Source of the DNA: Planctomycetota bacterium
GTDB taxonomy: Bacteria; Planctomycetota; Planctomycetia; Pirellulales; Pirellulaceae
NCBI GenBank assembly: GCA_023430365.1
Contig: JAEZAS010000107.1
Location: forward strand, 10,677-74,676
Direction: 5' to 3'
DNA: 64,000 nucleotides
This document shows positions 25,947 to 35,384 of the stretch, in pieces; within the stretch, counting starts at the first letter, position 1; each line of letters starts with the position of its first letter. The position numbers and the translations under genes are program-made. The notes under the pieces are model-generated. The model had not been told where the DNA came from and ran no database searches. It saw only the letters and a list, made by a program, of their open reading frames with translations.

Positions 25947-28073
25947 TCATATCGCCTTGACCTCCGTGCCCGGCGAAAGCAGCTTGAAGATTTGCTCGAC
26001 GTTGATTTTCACACTGTCGCTGCTGAATCCGGCGTCGCGAAAGACGGCACGAAGCGGCTTCCGGGCGGCTAGCTTTTTGACGAGTTCTTCGGTCACTCCG
26101 GTATCGAAGCAGGTTGCGAGCGCGTTCTGGTCCACGAAGAAGACGGTCTTGCCGTCGATCACTTCTGTCGAGATCGGCGATGTCAGTAGATCGGTTCCCC
26201 AGCCAAGCATCACCTGAAACAGCAGGTCCTCCGGCGTGCGGTCTTCCTTGATGTTTTCGATCTGCTCGAACAGGTCTTCCCTCTTGAGAGAGTCCGGCTT
26301 GTAGTAAACGTCCTTCATGTTGGACGTGTCGACTTTGAGGACACGGAAGCCGAGGTCACAGCCAACCATTGTCCCTTTGGGATCTGCGGATGCAAACAGT
26401 GAGGGCTGCGTGCCGGCAGCATGCTTCCGTGCTTCTCGTATTTGCGTTGCGGCACGACGAAGTCGTTCCTTCGTCAATTCAGCTATCGTGCGAGGCACAC
26501 CGAGTTTGTCGCAGTAGCTTGCAGGAGCCTTCTGGTCCTTCTTCTCAGGGTCAAGCTGTTCGGGGAGCTGAACGAGTACAAAACGCCGTCGTCCACCATC
26601 CCGAGCGTTCAATTCCCACACGGAATGGCCGGTGGTCCCACTTCCAGCAAAGAAGTCCATAATGATTGCTTCAGGATCGCTGGCCGTCGTGTAGTCGATT
26701 AAGCGAGCAAGTTCCTCATGGTCCTTCGGGTTGTTGAAAACCTTTCCGCCCATCAATGCGCGAAGTGCTTTCACTGAGACTTGAGATTGCTTGTAAAAAT
26801 AGGAGCCACGTACTTGATTGGCGAATTCCTCTTCGCCATCGCTTTCCCCATCTGCCTCATTATCCTCGATATCTGGATCGTCAACTTCATCGGGGATTGG
26901 GCGAATATGCGCTTTTCGAAAGGGCGGCTCGGTATGATCGTCCCGAAACTCCACTAGCCCCAACTTGATTTGGCGTTGCATTTCTTCGCTGCTTGCGTAA
27001 CGCCACCCAGCTTCGGGAACCGCACAAGGCTTCCCGGTTAGGGGATGGGGAACATCATATGTAGGCCCCCCTCCGCCCGGCCAGGACATGTCACGGTCAC
27101 GCCAGGGGCCATTCTTATCAATGCGTTTGTAGCGGCTCCATTTTTTTGATGGATGTGATTTGGGCAGGGCCGCATACCATGCCTGCAAATCTGCCTCAAT
27201 TGCACGATCGTTGTCTCCATGTTGCAATCGGAGTACTAGATACTGCTCCCAGATTTCGCGCGCACCTGGCTTTTCTTCACGCCACTTGACCTTCATTTCC
27301 TTTAGACAAGCTATCGCTCGCGCATAGATCAACAGATACTCGTGGCCGACAGAAACGAGCTTGGCATCATTCTTTCTCCCTTTTTCCCATACCATGCAGG
27401 CAATGAAATTGTCCTTGCCAAAAACCTCATCACATTGCGAACGAAGATTGTGAATCTCGGCATCGTCAATGCTGATGATGATGATGCCGTCATCCTTCAA
27501 CAGATTTCGCGCCAGTCGCAGGCGAGGATAGATCATGCTAAGCCAGTCAGAATGGAAGCGTCCACTCGTGTCTGGATTCGCAACCAACCTGTTATCCGAT
27601 TCGTCTCTTTGATTTGAGCGTAGTAGAAACTCGTCGGTATTCTCGACGTAATCATCGGAATAGACGAAATCCTTGCCTGTGTTGTACGGCGGATCGATGT
27701 AGATCAGCTTGACCTTGTTGAGATACACCTCCTGCAACAGCTTGAGCGCATCGAGGTTGTCCCCTTCGATGAACAGATTTTTCGTCGTGTCGAAATCGAC
27801 GCTTTCCTCCCGGCAGGGGCGAAGCGTCTTGGCAATCGGCGCATTGGCGGCCAGCAGAGCTTCCCGCTTTCCCGGCCAATTGAGGTGATACCGCTCGCGC
27901 GGACCTTCGACGACATGATCGGACAACTCCTGCCGAAGTTGGTCGAAGTCGATGGCTCGCTTGACGGTGCCGTCTTCGGCTTGGGCTTCCGTGACGCAAT
28001 TGGGGAACAACTCTGCCAGACGGGCGATGTTCTCTTGCGTGAAGTCAGGGGTGTGGAGTTTCAGTTTGTCCAT
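25947..28073 (-). CDS. Type III-like DNA adenine methyltransferase Mod
   Basis: A 708-residue beta-class N6-adenine methyltransferase. The catalytic motif DPPYNTGKDF is at residues 127-136 and the S-adenosylmethionine motif DFFAGSGTTGHSV comes much later, the order expected for type III Mod. The middle (residues about 220-400) is the target-recognition region. It protects host DNA and gives the Res subunit its specificity. It overlaps DUF4391 by 13 bp. The recognition site cannot be read from sequence. Confidence 0.93.
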   Translation of the reverse strand: MDKLKLHTPDFTQENIARLAELFPNCVTEAQAEDGTVKRAIDFDQLRQELSDHVVEGPRERYHLNWPGKREALLAANAPIAKTLRPCREESVDFDTTKNLFIEGDNLDALKLLQEVYLNKVKLIYIDPPYNTGKDFVYSDDYVENTDEFLLRSNQRDESDNRLVANPDTSGRFHSDWLSMIYPRLRLARNLLKDDGIIIISIDDAEIHNLRSQCDEVFGKDNFIACMVWEKGRKNDAKLVSVGHEYLLIYARAIACLKEMKVKWREEKPGAREIWEQYLVLRLQHGDNDRAIEADLQAWYAALPKSHPSKKWSRYKRIDKNGPWRDRDMSWPGGGGPTYDVPHPLTGKPCAVPEAGWRYASSEEMQRQIKLGLVEFRDDHTEPPFRKAHIRPIPDEVDDPDIEDNEADGESDGEEEFANQVRGSYFYKQSQVSVKALRALMGGKVFNNPKDHEELARLIDYTTASDPEAIIMDFFAGSGTTGHSVWELNARDGGRRRFVLVQLPEQLDPEKKDQKAPASYCDKLGVPRTIAELTKERLRRAATQIREARKHAAGTQPSLFASADPKGTMVGCDLGFRVLKVDTSNMKDVYYKPDSLKREDLFEQIENIKEDRTPEDLLFQVMLGWGTDLLTSPISTEVIDGKTVFFVDQNALATCFDTGVTEELVKKLAARKPLRAVFRDAGFSSDSVKINVEQIFKLLSPGTEVKAI

Positions 28074-28765
28074 GATGCGTCCAGTTCCTTATCTTCTTGC
28101 AGCCCCATGAGGCTGCTGAGTTCGTTCTTGAGCGTACGAAGTTCCCGGTTGAGTTCGACCTTGCGGTTGAACTGCTTCTCCTGCTGAAGCCGGGCTTCGA
28201 GCTTGTGGCATTCGGCCTCTTTGCTCCGAATCGAGTTGATTCGCTCGACCTGGGCCTTGAGCGACTCCCCAGGCAGGGCCGGGAGCGCCATGTGCCGCCG
28301 CAAGAGCTGTTCGTAGAGTCCGAAGAGATTGAGCGCCACGGGCAACGGTTCGCGGGAATTGACTGCCGGCAGCCACGGGGTCTCAAAATAGCCGTCCACC
28401 ACCCACTTCGCCGAATCGGCGTCGCTGGGCCGCTTGTAGGCGGCCGTGCACTTGATGCGTTCTCCGTGCAACAGCTCAAAGAAGATCGGGAATGGAATCG
28501 CCTTGTCGATGGTCCGCAAGACCGACTCGCTCAATTCGCCGGTTCGGAGAGAGACGCTGAACACCTCAATCTCCGGAACACCAGGACGCGCCGGAAGGTT
28601 CACCGTTTCCGGCGAGAGCTTGTACTTCCAGACGATCTGGTCGATTTCGGCAACGAAGCGCTCCCGAACGCTGCGGCTGGGTCGGGCGTGTTCGTAGATT
28701 TTGCTCTTGGGGAGCACCCGGTTGAACTCGGCCTGCTTGGGATAGGCGAACAGCGCTGGACTCAT
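28061..28765 (-). CDS. DUF4391 protein of the type III-like cassette
   Basis: A 234-residue protein starting MSPALFAYPKQAEFNRVLPK, with a helical, charged C-terminal third. It matches my recollection of DUF4391, a family that often lies between SNF2-type helicases and Mod genes in this kind of locus. No catalytic motif is visible. It overlaps the helicase gene by 4 bp and Mod by 13 bp, so all three are made together. Confidence 0.75.
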   Translation of the reverse strand: MSPALFAYPKQAEFNRVLPKSKIYEHARPSRSVRERFVAEIDQIVWKYKLSPETVNLPARPGVPEIEVFSVSLRTGELSESVLRTIDKAIPFPIFFELLHGERIKCTAAYKRPSDADSAKWVVDGYFETPWLPAVNSREPLPVALNLFGLYEQLLRRHMALPALPGESLKAQVERINSIRSKEAECHKLEARLQQEKQFNRKVELNRELRTLKNELSSLMGLQEDKELDASWTN

Positions 28766-31700
28766 GCTCCCTCCTGAATGACGAGGAAGGAAATGAGTTC
28801 AAAGTCTTCGATGCCGGAAATCGTGCCGACCAGGGCCGTCGTCTTCCCGCCCGAGAAAAGACTGTCGATGTCCCGTTCTTCCTTGATGGCCACCATCGAG
28901 TGAATCGCCTTGTCGAGCAGGTCGGAATAGAACTGCATCTCACGGCCGTCATTCGTCGCTTCGTTGAAGCGGCGGCAGGCCGCGACACCGGGTTCGTCCT
29001 TCCCCTTGCAAGCCGTCCGCGCCAGATCGAGGAGTTTTTTGACTTCCGTGTGGTTGCTGACCACCCGCCCGTCGTTCCCGATATAGACCAGATAAAACGG
29101 ATGGAGCCGATTCTGCTGGTTGATATTGACGCTCGGGTTTCGGTTGCGGAGCGTGAAAATGACACCCGGCGGCAGCCCGCGCTCGGCATCAGCCGAGACC
29201 ACTGCGTGCATTCCGTTCGGGACGCTGCTCAAGTCGCCGTTGGCCTTGACATAATTAAGCAAATCCATGCGGAAGTCGTTGAGACCCAGATCGGTGATGG
29301 AGACCCCGGTCTTGAGGTCCTCCATCTCGATCACTTCTTCCTGAAGCCGCCGGAGTTGCTCCTTGCGGTAGGCGATGTCGTTCGATTCCTGATTGAGCGG
29401 GTTGTCGTCACCCGTCGCCGTTACGTCGGCGATCACCATCCGGTTTTCGACCCGTTCTTTCAGATTGATGTACTCGTCCAGCGTGATATCGGGCCAGTAG
29501 TTGACGAGTTGAATGCTGGCGTTCGCAGAGCCGATCCGGTCGATGCGCCCGAACCGCTGGATGATGCGGACCGGGTTCCAGTGGATGTCGTAGTTGATGA
29601 CCGTATCGCAGTCCTGAAGGTTCTGGCCTTCCGAAATGCAATCAGTGCCGATCAAGAGATCGATCTCACCCGGTTCGTTGGGGAGGATCTTGGCCTTCTC
29701 TTTCGAGCGAGGCGAAAAGAGGGTCAGAAGCGACTGAAAATCGTAGCCGCGCTTTAGCGTGGATTTGGGCGCATCCGTCCCCGTGACGCGTCCCGTGTGA
29801 ATCCCGTGCGACCTCGAGAGGCTTACGGCCAGATGCTCGTAGAGGTAATTGGCCGTATCAGCAAAAGCGGTGAAGATCAGCGCCTTCTTGTTGCCGGGGT
29901 TGATGGGAGACGCAAGTTTGCTGTGAATCTGCGTCTTCAAATGCTGAAGCTTGGCGTCATCGGCAGGCGTGATCTTCCTCATCTCGGCCAGCAATGCCTC
30001 GATCAGCACGAGGTCGGCCTCGAGATCATGCTCCCAGGACGGAAGGTCCATGTCAGCCAGGTTGATTTGCACCTTCCCGCCAATACTCGCATCATCTGGT
30101 TCGGGGAAGTCGTCATCCTCATCCGGTTCCGCATTCTCGAAAGCCGCCGAGACATCGGCGAATCCGGTATCACGACCAGTCGTTTTGAACGCTTCGATTT
30201 TGGCCAGCGTCCCGGAGCAAAGCCGCTCCAGCTTGGAAAGCGTGATACGAAACGCTTCCACAGAACTTTCGAGCCGCTTCAGCAAGTTGACCGTCATCAG
30301 GGCCTGGAGACTTCGCTCCCGGTCGGCCTGACGGAGCTTCCCCTTCCCTTCTTTGACTTCCGTGTCGTAGAGCGCTTCATACTTGGCCAATCGGCTCGGC
30401 AGGATGTAGTTCACCGGGGCGTAGACCGAGAGCTTCATCAGCGAAAGCTGATTGAAAATCTCATTGAAGCCGATCACGTCCGTACGCTGTGTCAGCGGAC
30501 AGTGAAACGATAGCGGCTTCCGGCGTTCCGGGAACGTGCCGATGTCCTTCGTGTCGTAGAACGTCTCGATATGCTTTCGGGAGCGAGCAATCGTCACGCT
30601 GTCGAGTAATTCAAAGAAATCAAAATCGAGAGCGTTCAAAATCGCCGAAGCGGTTCGCTCCTCCGGTGGGAGCTTCGACCAAGCATTGAAGACGGTCTGC
30701 GCCTTACGGAATATCTCGTTGATGTCCTTCTCGGTGCGAAGCCGGGCGTTGAGCTTCTCGGAATCACCTTCGTAGGCGAGGGCCAACTGGTTCCGCAGAT
30801 CACTGAAGCGATTGTTGACCGGAGTGGCCGAGAGCATCAGGACTTTCGTCTTGACCCCCTCCCGAATCACCTTGTTCATCAACTTCTGATAGCGCGTCTC
30901 CCGTTCCTTGAAGGCGTCGTTGTTGCGGAAGTTGTGGGACTCATCGATGACGACCAGATCGTAATTGCCCCAATTGACGCGATTGAGTGGCGTACCAAAG
31001 GACTCACCTGTTTCCCGCTGCAAATCGGTGTGGCAGAGCACGTCGTAGCCAAAGCGATCCCTAGCGAAGATGTTGGTTTTGAGATTCCGGTTGTACGTCA
31101 GCCAGTTGTCAGCAAGTTTCTTGGGGCAAAGTACCAGTACTGAGCGATTCCGAAGCTCGTAGTATTTGATGACTGCCAAGGCCGTGAAGGTTTTCCCGAG
31201 GCCGACGCTGTCGGCCAGGATGCAGCCGTTGAAGGTTTCCAACTTGTTGATGATGCCGGTCGCAGCATCTTTCTGGAAATTGAAGAGCTTTTGCCAAACG
31301 AGACTGTCCTGATAACCAGTTAGGTCGTTCGGGAGAACGTCTTCAGTCAAGTCTTCAAGAAACTCGCTGAAGATGTTGTACAGCATCATGAAGTAGATGC
31401 GTTCCGGCGAATTCTCCTGGTAGACAGAGGCGATATGCTCGCAGAGGCGTTCGGTCACGTCTTCGAGTTTCTCGGGATCACGCCAAATCTGGTCAAACAG
31501 GGAGAGGTAGACGCCCGTGGTCGCGGCATCGTCAAGCTTATTGACGATGTTCGACACGGCATCGCCGCGTTGGTACCCCAGGTCAACCGCGGTAAAACCG
31601 TGAAGTGGCAGGTAAACCGCGTCACCCACTTCAGACTTGATGCAGGCAAACTGCTGCATCGGGGCTTTGCTGCGATTGGAGCGAAAGGCAGCTTTGCGCC

Positions 31701-32037
31701 GCATCCACTCGGCGCACTCTTTGGCAATGGCTCGCTGGGTGAGCTTGTTTTTGAGTTGAATCTCGAATTCCGAACCGTAGAAACTGCGTTCCCGTTCGGC
31801 CTTGGGGATATGAAACTCGCGGCGCTCTTTTTTCACTTTGTCGGTGACTTCACCGGGAACAAAAGTCGGAGCGGTGAAGATGAATTCCAGCGATTCGACT
31901 TGTTCCAGCTCATTCTTCAGAGCCTCGAATGCGTAAATGGAGAAGCATGAGGCGGCGATTTTGAGCTTCGCCCCCGGCGCAATCGAGCGCTTGATGTTGT
32001 CGCCAAGAAGCGTACTGATGTTGTCGATCAGTTCCAT
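28762..32037 (-). CDS. SNF2-type helicase with N-terminal phospholipase-D-like domain
   Basis: About 1091 residues from ATG 32037, chosen because the preceding gene's TGA shares its last base with this ATG and GGAG lies just upstream. The first ~170 residues (LKIAASCFSIYAFEALKNEL) look like a PLD-like domain. The motor follows: DSVGLGKTF, VIDESHNFRN, LSATPVNNR, LIFTAFADTANYL, GTDCISEGQNLQDCD and IQRFGRIDRIGS. Such proteins occur with type III-like and DISARM-type defence genes, where the helicase moves along DNA. No HKD pair of an active phospholipase/nuclease was confirmed. Confidence 0.85.
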   Translation of the reverse strand: MELIDNISTLLGDNIKRSIAPGAKLKIAASCFSIYAFEALKNELEQVESLEFIFTAPTFVPGEVTDKVKKERREFHIPKAERERSFYGSEFEIQLKNKLTQRAIAKECAEWMRRKAAFRSNRSKAPMQQFACIKSEVGDAVYLPLHGFTAVDLGYQRGDAVSNIVNKLDDAATTGVYLSLFDQIWRDPEKLEDVTERLCEHIASVYQENSPERIYFMMLYNIFSEFLEDLTEDVLPNDLTGYQDSLVWQKLFNFQKDAATGIINKLETFNGCILADSVGLGKTFTALAVIKYYELRNRSVLVLCPKKLADNWLTYNRNLKTNIFARDRFGYDVLCHTDLQRETGESFGTPLNRVNWGNYDLVVIDESHNFRNNDAFKERETRYQKLMNKVIREGVKTKVLMLSATPVNNRFSDLRNQLALAYEGDSEKLNARLRTEKDINEIFRKAQTVFNAWSKLPPEERTASAILNALDFDFFELLDSVTIARSRKHIETFYDTKDIGTFPERRKPLSFHCPLTQRTDVIGFNEIFNQLSLMKLSVYAPVNYILPSRLAKYEALYDTEVKEGKGKLRQADRERSLQALMTVNLLKRLESSVEAFRITLSKLERLCSGTLAKIEAFKTTGRDTGFADVSAAFENAEPDEDDDFPEPDDASIGGKVQINLADMDLPSWEHDLEADLVLIEALLAEMRKITPADDAKLQHLKTQIHSKLASPINPGNKKALIFTAFADTANYLYEHLAVSLSRSHGIHTGRVTGTDAPKSTLKRGYDFQSLLTLFSPRSKEKAKILPNEPGEIDLLIGTDCISEGQNLQDCDTVINYDIHWNPVRIIQRFGRIDRIGSANASIQLVNYWPDITLDEYINLKERVENRMVIADVTATGDDNPLNQESNDIAYRKEQLRRLQEEVIEMEDLKTGVSITDLGLNDFRMDLLNYVKANGDLSSVPNGMHAVVSADAERGLPPGVIFTLRNRNPSVNINQQNRLHPFYLVYIGNDGRVVSNHTEVKKLLDLARTACKGKDEPGVAACRRFNEATNDGREMQFYSDLLDKAIHSMVAIKEERDIDSLFSGGKTTALVGTISGIEDFELISFLVIQEGA

Positions 32038-32270
32038 CACGTCTCCGTCCTCGCACGGATGCGATTCCAAGGGCTGTCAGCTTCAGCGATTTCGTGGGTT
32101 GCTTCCCGGTCGAGATACAGGAGTGCGTTGCCGAGGCGACCGTGAGAAGCTGTGTACGTGACTTCGACAGCGACCGCGTTGATCCCGCGCACGTCACTGA
32201 TTGTCACCAGTCCATCAGGCAGGATGCCGCGAACCGCAGCACCCCGCGTCAGCACTTCAAGTGTCGCCAT
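32037..32270 (-). CDS. Small protein resembling the N-terminal domain of DrmD-like helicases
   Basis: 77 residues containing GAAVRGILPDGLVTISDVRG and GRLGNALLYLDRE. This pattern resembles the short beta-domain found at the very N-terminus of many SNF2 defence helicases (DISARM DrmD type). Here it is a separate gene whose stop codon overlaps the helicase start by one base, so the domain and the motor are made in equal amounts and probably associate. Homology is by motif memory. Confidence 0.75.
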   Translation of the reverse strand: MATLEVLTRGAAVRGILPDGLVTISDVRGINAVAVEVTYTASHGRLGNALLYLDREATHEIAEADSPWNRIRARTET

Positions 32271-32273
32271 CGA

Positions 32274-32531
32274 TTAGCCCCGTTCGTGTTGGACGGGACT
32301 CCTGGCCCCCTGCTTGGACTGCGACACCAGAATGTAGTGCCAGCCGCCGCTTCCTGTTTCGGAGCGGATTTCATGTCCCCGCTCCCGCAGCGCCTGCACA
32401 CAGCGGGAAATGGTCGGAATCGACACGCCAACCTCTTCGGCCAATCCCCGCGTCGAAAATCGCCCGCGGCGGATCAGCTTCAAGACCGTCTCCAGGCGTT
32501 CTTCGATTTCCCGCGATTTCCGATACTGCAT
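32274..32531 (-). CDS. Small winged-helix regulator (HTH) at the head of the operon
   Basis: 85 residues. FSTRGLAEEVGVSIPTISRCVQALRERGHEI is a clear helix-turn-helix with wing, of the HTH_11/DeoR-like kind. It is the first gene of the nine-gene operon, three bases before the next gene. The palindrome at 32568-32584 lies 37 bp upstream of the start and is the obvious candidate operator, so it probably controls its own operon, for example delaying restriction until methylation is established. Confidence 0.85.
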   Translation of the reverse strand: MQYRKSREIEERLETVLKLIRRGRFSTRGLAEEVGVSIPTISRCVQALRERGHEIRSETGSGGWHYILVSQSKQGARSPVQHERG

Positions 32532-32567
32532 CGGTGCCGTCTCTTCTGCTTTCTGCTGGGATAAGGT

Positions 32568-32584
32568 CTATCAGAATAAGATAG
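32568..32584. promoter_or_regulatory. Palindromic candidate operator upstream of the HTH gene
   Basis: The perfect inverted repeat CTATC (32568-32572), seven-base spacer, GATAG (32580-32584) lies in an A+T-rich patch just upstream of the HTH start. On the minus strand, TTATTCT and CTTATC stretches here could be promoter elements. The size and place fit a regulator dimer site. Confidence 0.5.
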
Positions 32585-33164
32585 CAGCCTCAACCGCCAG
32601 CCGGAACTCGAAACCGGTGTCCCGCAAGGATTTTCGGCGCATCTACCCCGGTCACGTCGGTTGGGTGGTCGAAGGCTGCGACGCAGCAGCACCGCAGGCT
32701 AAAAGCCCCTCGGGAATCCGAACAACAAAGCCTCTGGGGGAATGGGGCGAGTGAATGGCGTCGTGACGCAGGTCGGAGGTGCCGGACCGCCGCGCTCCCG
32801 CCGGCTTCGTCATCCCTCACCGTGCGGGGCCAAGGGCCTGTCGGCCTCACGGGGCGAGCCCCGACGGATGATGGACGACGAAGCCTCTGGCGAGAGCGAA
32901 GAAGCGGTTGAAAGCTCTATGAGATTCAGCTTGCCGGTGACGGCGAGCGGACAACCACGACCGCACCAGTGACTTGCCCGCCAGGGCGAACAGCGCAGCC
33001 CATCGGTACTGCTGCCGAACCGGGTGAACGGTTCGCGTGACTGTGAGCACTGACGAACGGCGATTCTTGAGCAGATCGGATCTGGAACACGGCTCATACG
33101 ACCATCGAAAAAAACTGCAACGAAACGCTTTACCGACGCGCTTTCGTCATGGTACCTCATTGGG
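32585..33164. other. Non-coding gap between restriction operon and mobile-element genes
   Basis: 580 bp without a supported gene. It holds short palindromes such as CGGGGC/GCCCCG (around 32859-32873) and G+C-rich repeats resembling those in the gaps further right. It separates two divergent sets of genes and may carry promoters for both. Confidence 0.4.
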
Positions 33165-33452
33165 ATGGACAACTCTTACCTCGGCATTGTCACCCCGCGA
33201 GGGCTAGAAACGCTTGTGCTGGAGACCGAGCACGCGGCGAAGTTTCTCCTCCGCCGAACTCGACGGCATTCTGCCAGCAAGACCTCCTGCTGCTGGGCTG
33301 TTCTCGAAGAGGACGCCGCGCTGGCTGTCTACGAGTGGATCACGGCTCAGCAATTCGCGGAGGCGCTGAGACTGCTGAATCTGCAAGCCAAGCACCTGGG
33401 AACGATGCTCCCGGAAACAGCCGACGACGAACTGCTGCGGTCCTACCCGTAA
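33165..33452 (+). CDS. Small hypothetical protein
   Basis: 95 residues, MDNSYLGIVTPRGLE... with an acidic, helical C-terminus (EEDAALAVYEWITAQQFAEALRLLN). No recognised domain. The ribosome-binding site is weak. A perfect hairpin (GAAATC, loop CCG, GATTTC) at 33475-33489, 23 bp after the stop, could mark the transcript end. It is called because its composition is protein-like and it opens the plus-strand block. Confidence 0.45.
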   Translation: MDNSYLGIVTPRGLETLVLETEHAAKFLLRRTRRHSASKTSCCWAVLEEDAALAVYEWITAQQFAEALRLLNLQAKHLGTMLPETADDELLRSYP

Positions 33453-33856
33453 TTCCATTGCAACCGTAGTCCGAGAAATCCCGGATTTCGCTGCGTAGCG
33501 CTGGCGATCCCGGTGATTATGACCGGTGGCTGTGGTAGGGAAATCAATGTTCGAGAACTCTGCGGCGCTGCAGTTCCCCCTCGCGCCGAGATTACACGAG
33601 AACGATTAGGCGGCTTGCTGGAACTTTCACCGCTTGTAATGGCTTGTAGATGTGTTCAACCGCCTCTTGTTGCCGACGCCATGCTGATTCCTGGCCGACA
33701 GCAAGAGGACGGTGGCATAACAGGTTCTTGCATCTTCACTCGTTTCACCGTCCGGCCTTCTCCCTGCGAAGGAGCAGTACGGGATCGCGGAGAGTGCTGC
33801 CACGTTGGCTGCCTCTCTATGGTTCCGTTTGTTCCTTTTTCAGAAGGAGTAGTCCG
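33453..33856. other. Non-coding gap upstream of the DUF932 gene
   Basis: 404 bp with the GAAATC/GATTTC hairpin at 33475-33489 and no supported gene. The plus-strand DUF932 frame stays open upstream to about 33650, but the strong ribosome-binding site at 33844-33849 places the start at 33857. Confidence 0.4.
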
Positions 33857-34882
33857 ATGGCGACTCTCACACGAGCTTCGCGCCAACTGTTTCAGCGTCC
33901 CGAAGACGAGCGATTCCAGACGATGAACGATCTCTTCCGCCACTGCCAGGTGCAGCGGGAGTCTTCGTCGGATCACTGGCCGCTTCCCAGCGAGCTGCAA
34001 TTGCTGCCCGGCTCCGAGCGGATCGCTCTGGGTTTCAAGGACGAACCGCCCAAGGCGCTCAACGACTGGTCGTTCTCCCAGCTCTGCCGACTGGCAAACA
34101 TCAATCGGGATACGATCAATCGGCTCACGCCGGAGACGGCCTGCCAGGCATTGCGGGAGACGCTGCCCAGCGGCGAGAAGCCGATGCAACTGCTGAGCAC
34201 CGGTGAAACCGTGCGTTCTCTGCACGGCGTCTCCTACACCCGGCTGTGGAACACGGAACTGCTTTCCGTGGTCAAGGAGTTCGCGGTCGATTTTGAACCG
34301 CCGCAGCAAGGCTGCAATGGCGGGACCGGACTGTACTGCGGCGAACAGGACATGTTCGCTTTCCTCATCGATCCCACCGGCTGGGTGGACATCGGTGGCC
34401 AGGCGTTTGCTCCCGGCTTCTTCGTTTGGAACAGCGAAGTAGGGCGTCGCTCCCTCGGCATCCAAACCTTCTGGTTCCAGGCAATCTGCCAGAACCACAT
34501 CGTCTGGGATGCCGTGGAAGTAGTCGAGTTCACCCGCAAGCACACGGCGAATGTCCAGGAAGGCCTGAGCGAAATCCGCCGCATCATCGAGCGGCTGGTG
34601 TCAAGGCGCGATGAGCGCCGGGACAGCTTCGCCAAGGTGTTGGAGAACGCCATGCGAGAAACGCTCGGCAACGATGCCGAATCGACCGTGAAGGAATTGC
34701 TTAAGCACGGCATTCCTGTGGGGCTGGCCAAAGAAGCTGCGAAGGAGGCTGCCAATCAAGGGCGCTTTACCATCTTCTCAGTACTCGATGCCCTGACCCG
34801 TCTGACGCAGTCAATCACCTACGTCAGCGACCGCACCGTGATCGACGAGAAGGCCGCGGCTCTGCTGGCACTCGCTGCGTGA
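33857..34882 (+). CDS. DUF932 family protein (plasmid/phage-type)
   Basis: 341 residues. The start is fixed by AAGGAG seven bases upstream of ATG 33857. RSLHGVSYTRLWNTELL, CGEQDMFAFLID, FFVWNSEVGRRSLGIQTFWFQAICQNHIVWDA are typical of the DUF932 family carried by plasmids, phages and integrative elements; its function is not established. It opens the mobile-element gene set. Confidence 0.85.
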   Translation: MATLTRASRQLFQRPEDERFQTMNDLFRHCQVQRESSSDHWPLPSELQLLPGSERIALGFKDEPPKALNDWSFSQLCRLANINRDTINRLTPETACQALRETLPSGEKPMQLLSTGETVRSLHGVSYTRLWNTELLSVVKEFAVDFEPPQQGCNGGTGLYCGEQDMFAFLIDPTGWVDIGGQAFAPGFFVWNSEVGRRSLGIQTFWFQAICQNHIVWDAVEVVEFTRKHTANVQEGLSEIRRIIERLVSRRDERRDSFAKVLENAMRETLGNDAESTVKELLKHGIPVGLAKEAAKEAANQGRFTIFSVLDALTRLTQSITYVSDRTVIDEKAAALLALAA

Positions 34883-34983
34883 TTGCCGCTTGATTCACTA
34901 CTTGCGCTAGTTCGAAGTTGTTTTGCGTGCCGCTGGTGCGCACTTCGGTACAGCGTAGTCTTCCTGTTTCGAGGAGTTCTGTC

Positions 34984-35271
34984 ATGGCGAAATCTGCCAA
35001 ACCCAAAATCCGTCCGATTCATGAAATCCGCATGGGCCGCATTCGTGCGGCGATCTGGGTGAACGAGACCCAGAACGGAACACGGCACAACGTTACGTTG
35101 AGCCGGCTCTACAAGGACGGAGATGAATGGAAGGATTCGACCAGCTTCGGTCGAGATGACTTGCCGCTGGTGGCCAAAGTCAGCGATCTGGCCCATAGCT
35201 GGATCTACCAGGAGGCCAGCAGCCAAGGAAACGGCGAACATGGTGAACACGAGAAGGCCGAGAGCTTCTGA
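34984..35271 (+). CDS. Small element protein, paralogue of the 41188-41556 protein
   Basis: 95 residues, ATG preceded by GAGGAG eight bases upstream. The core RIRAAIWVNETQNG...NVTLSRLYKDGDEWKDSTSFGRDDLP...VSDLAHSWIYQ has the same pattern as the protein at 41188-41556 (IAAHVWKRQT...FSLSRSWK...YSSNFFEQNQ...ASDYI). It looks like a small beta-strand-rich fold seen in planctomycete mobile elements. Function unknown. Confidence 0.75.
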   Translation: MAKSAKPKIRPIHEIRMGRIRAAIWVNETQNGTRHNVTLSRLYKDGDEWKDSTSFGRDDLPLVAKVSDLAHSWIYQEASSQGNGEHGEHEKAESF

Positions 35272-35384
35272 GGAATGTCATCCGGCAGCGAACACTCGGC
35301 TGCATCTCGTGGGAGAGGTTTTGCGTTGGAGAATACGCCACCGAAGCCTCTTTCCAATCAGGCAATCACTGAACTGCATGGCGA

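Noticed and set aside
25879..25950. 23-codon frame starting in the Mod stop codon (ATGA) and running into the Res start
   Set aside because: Too short and basic to support as a gene; probably just the intergenic spacer.
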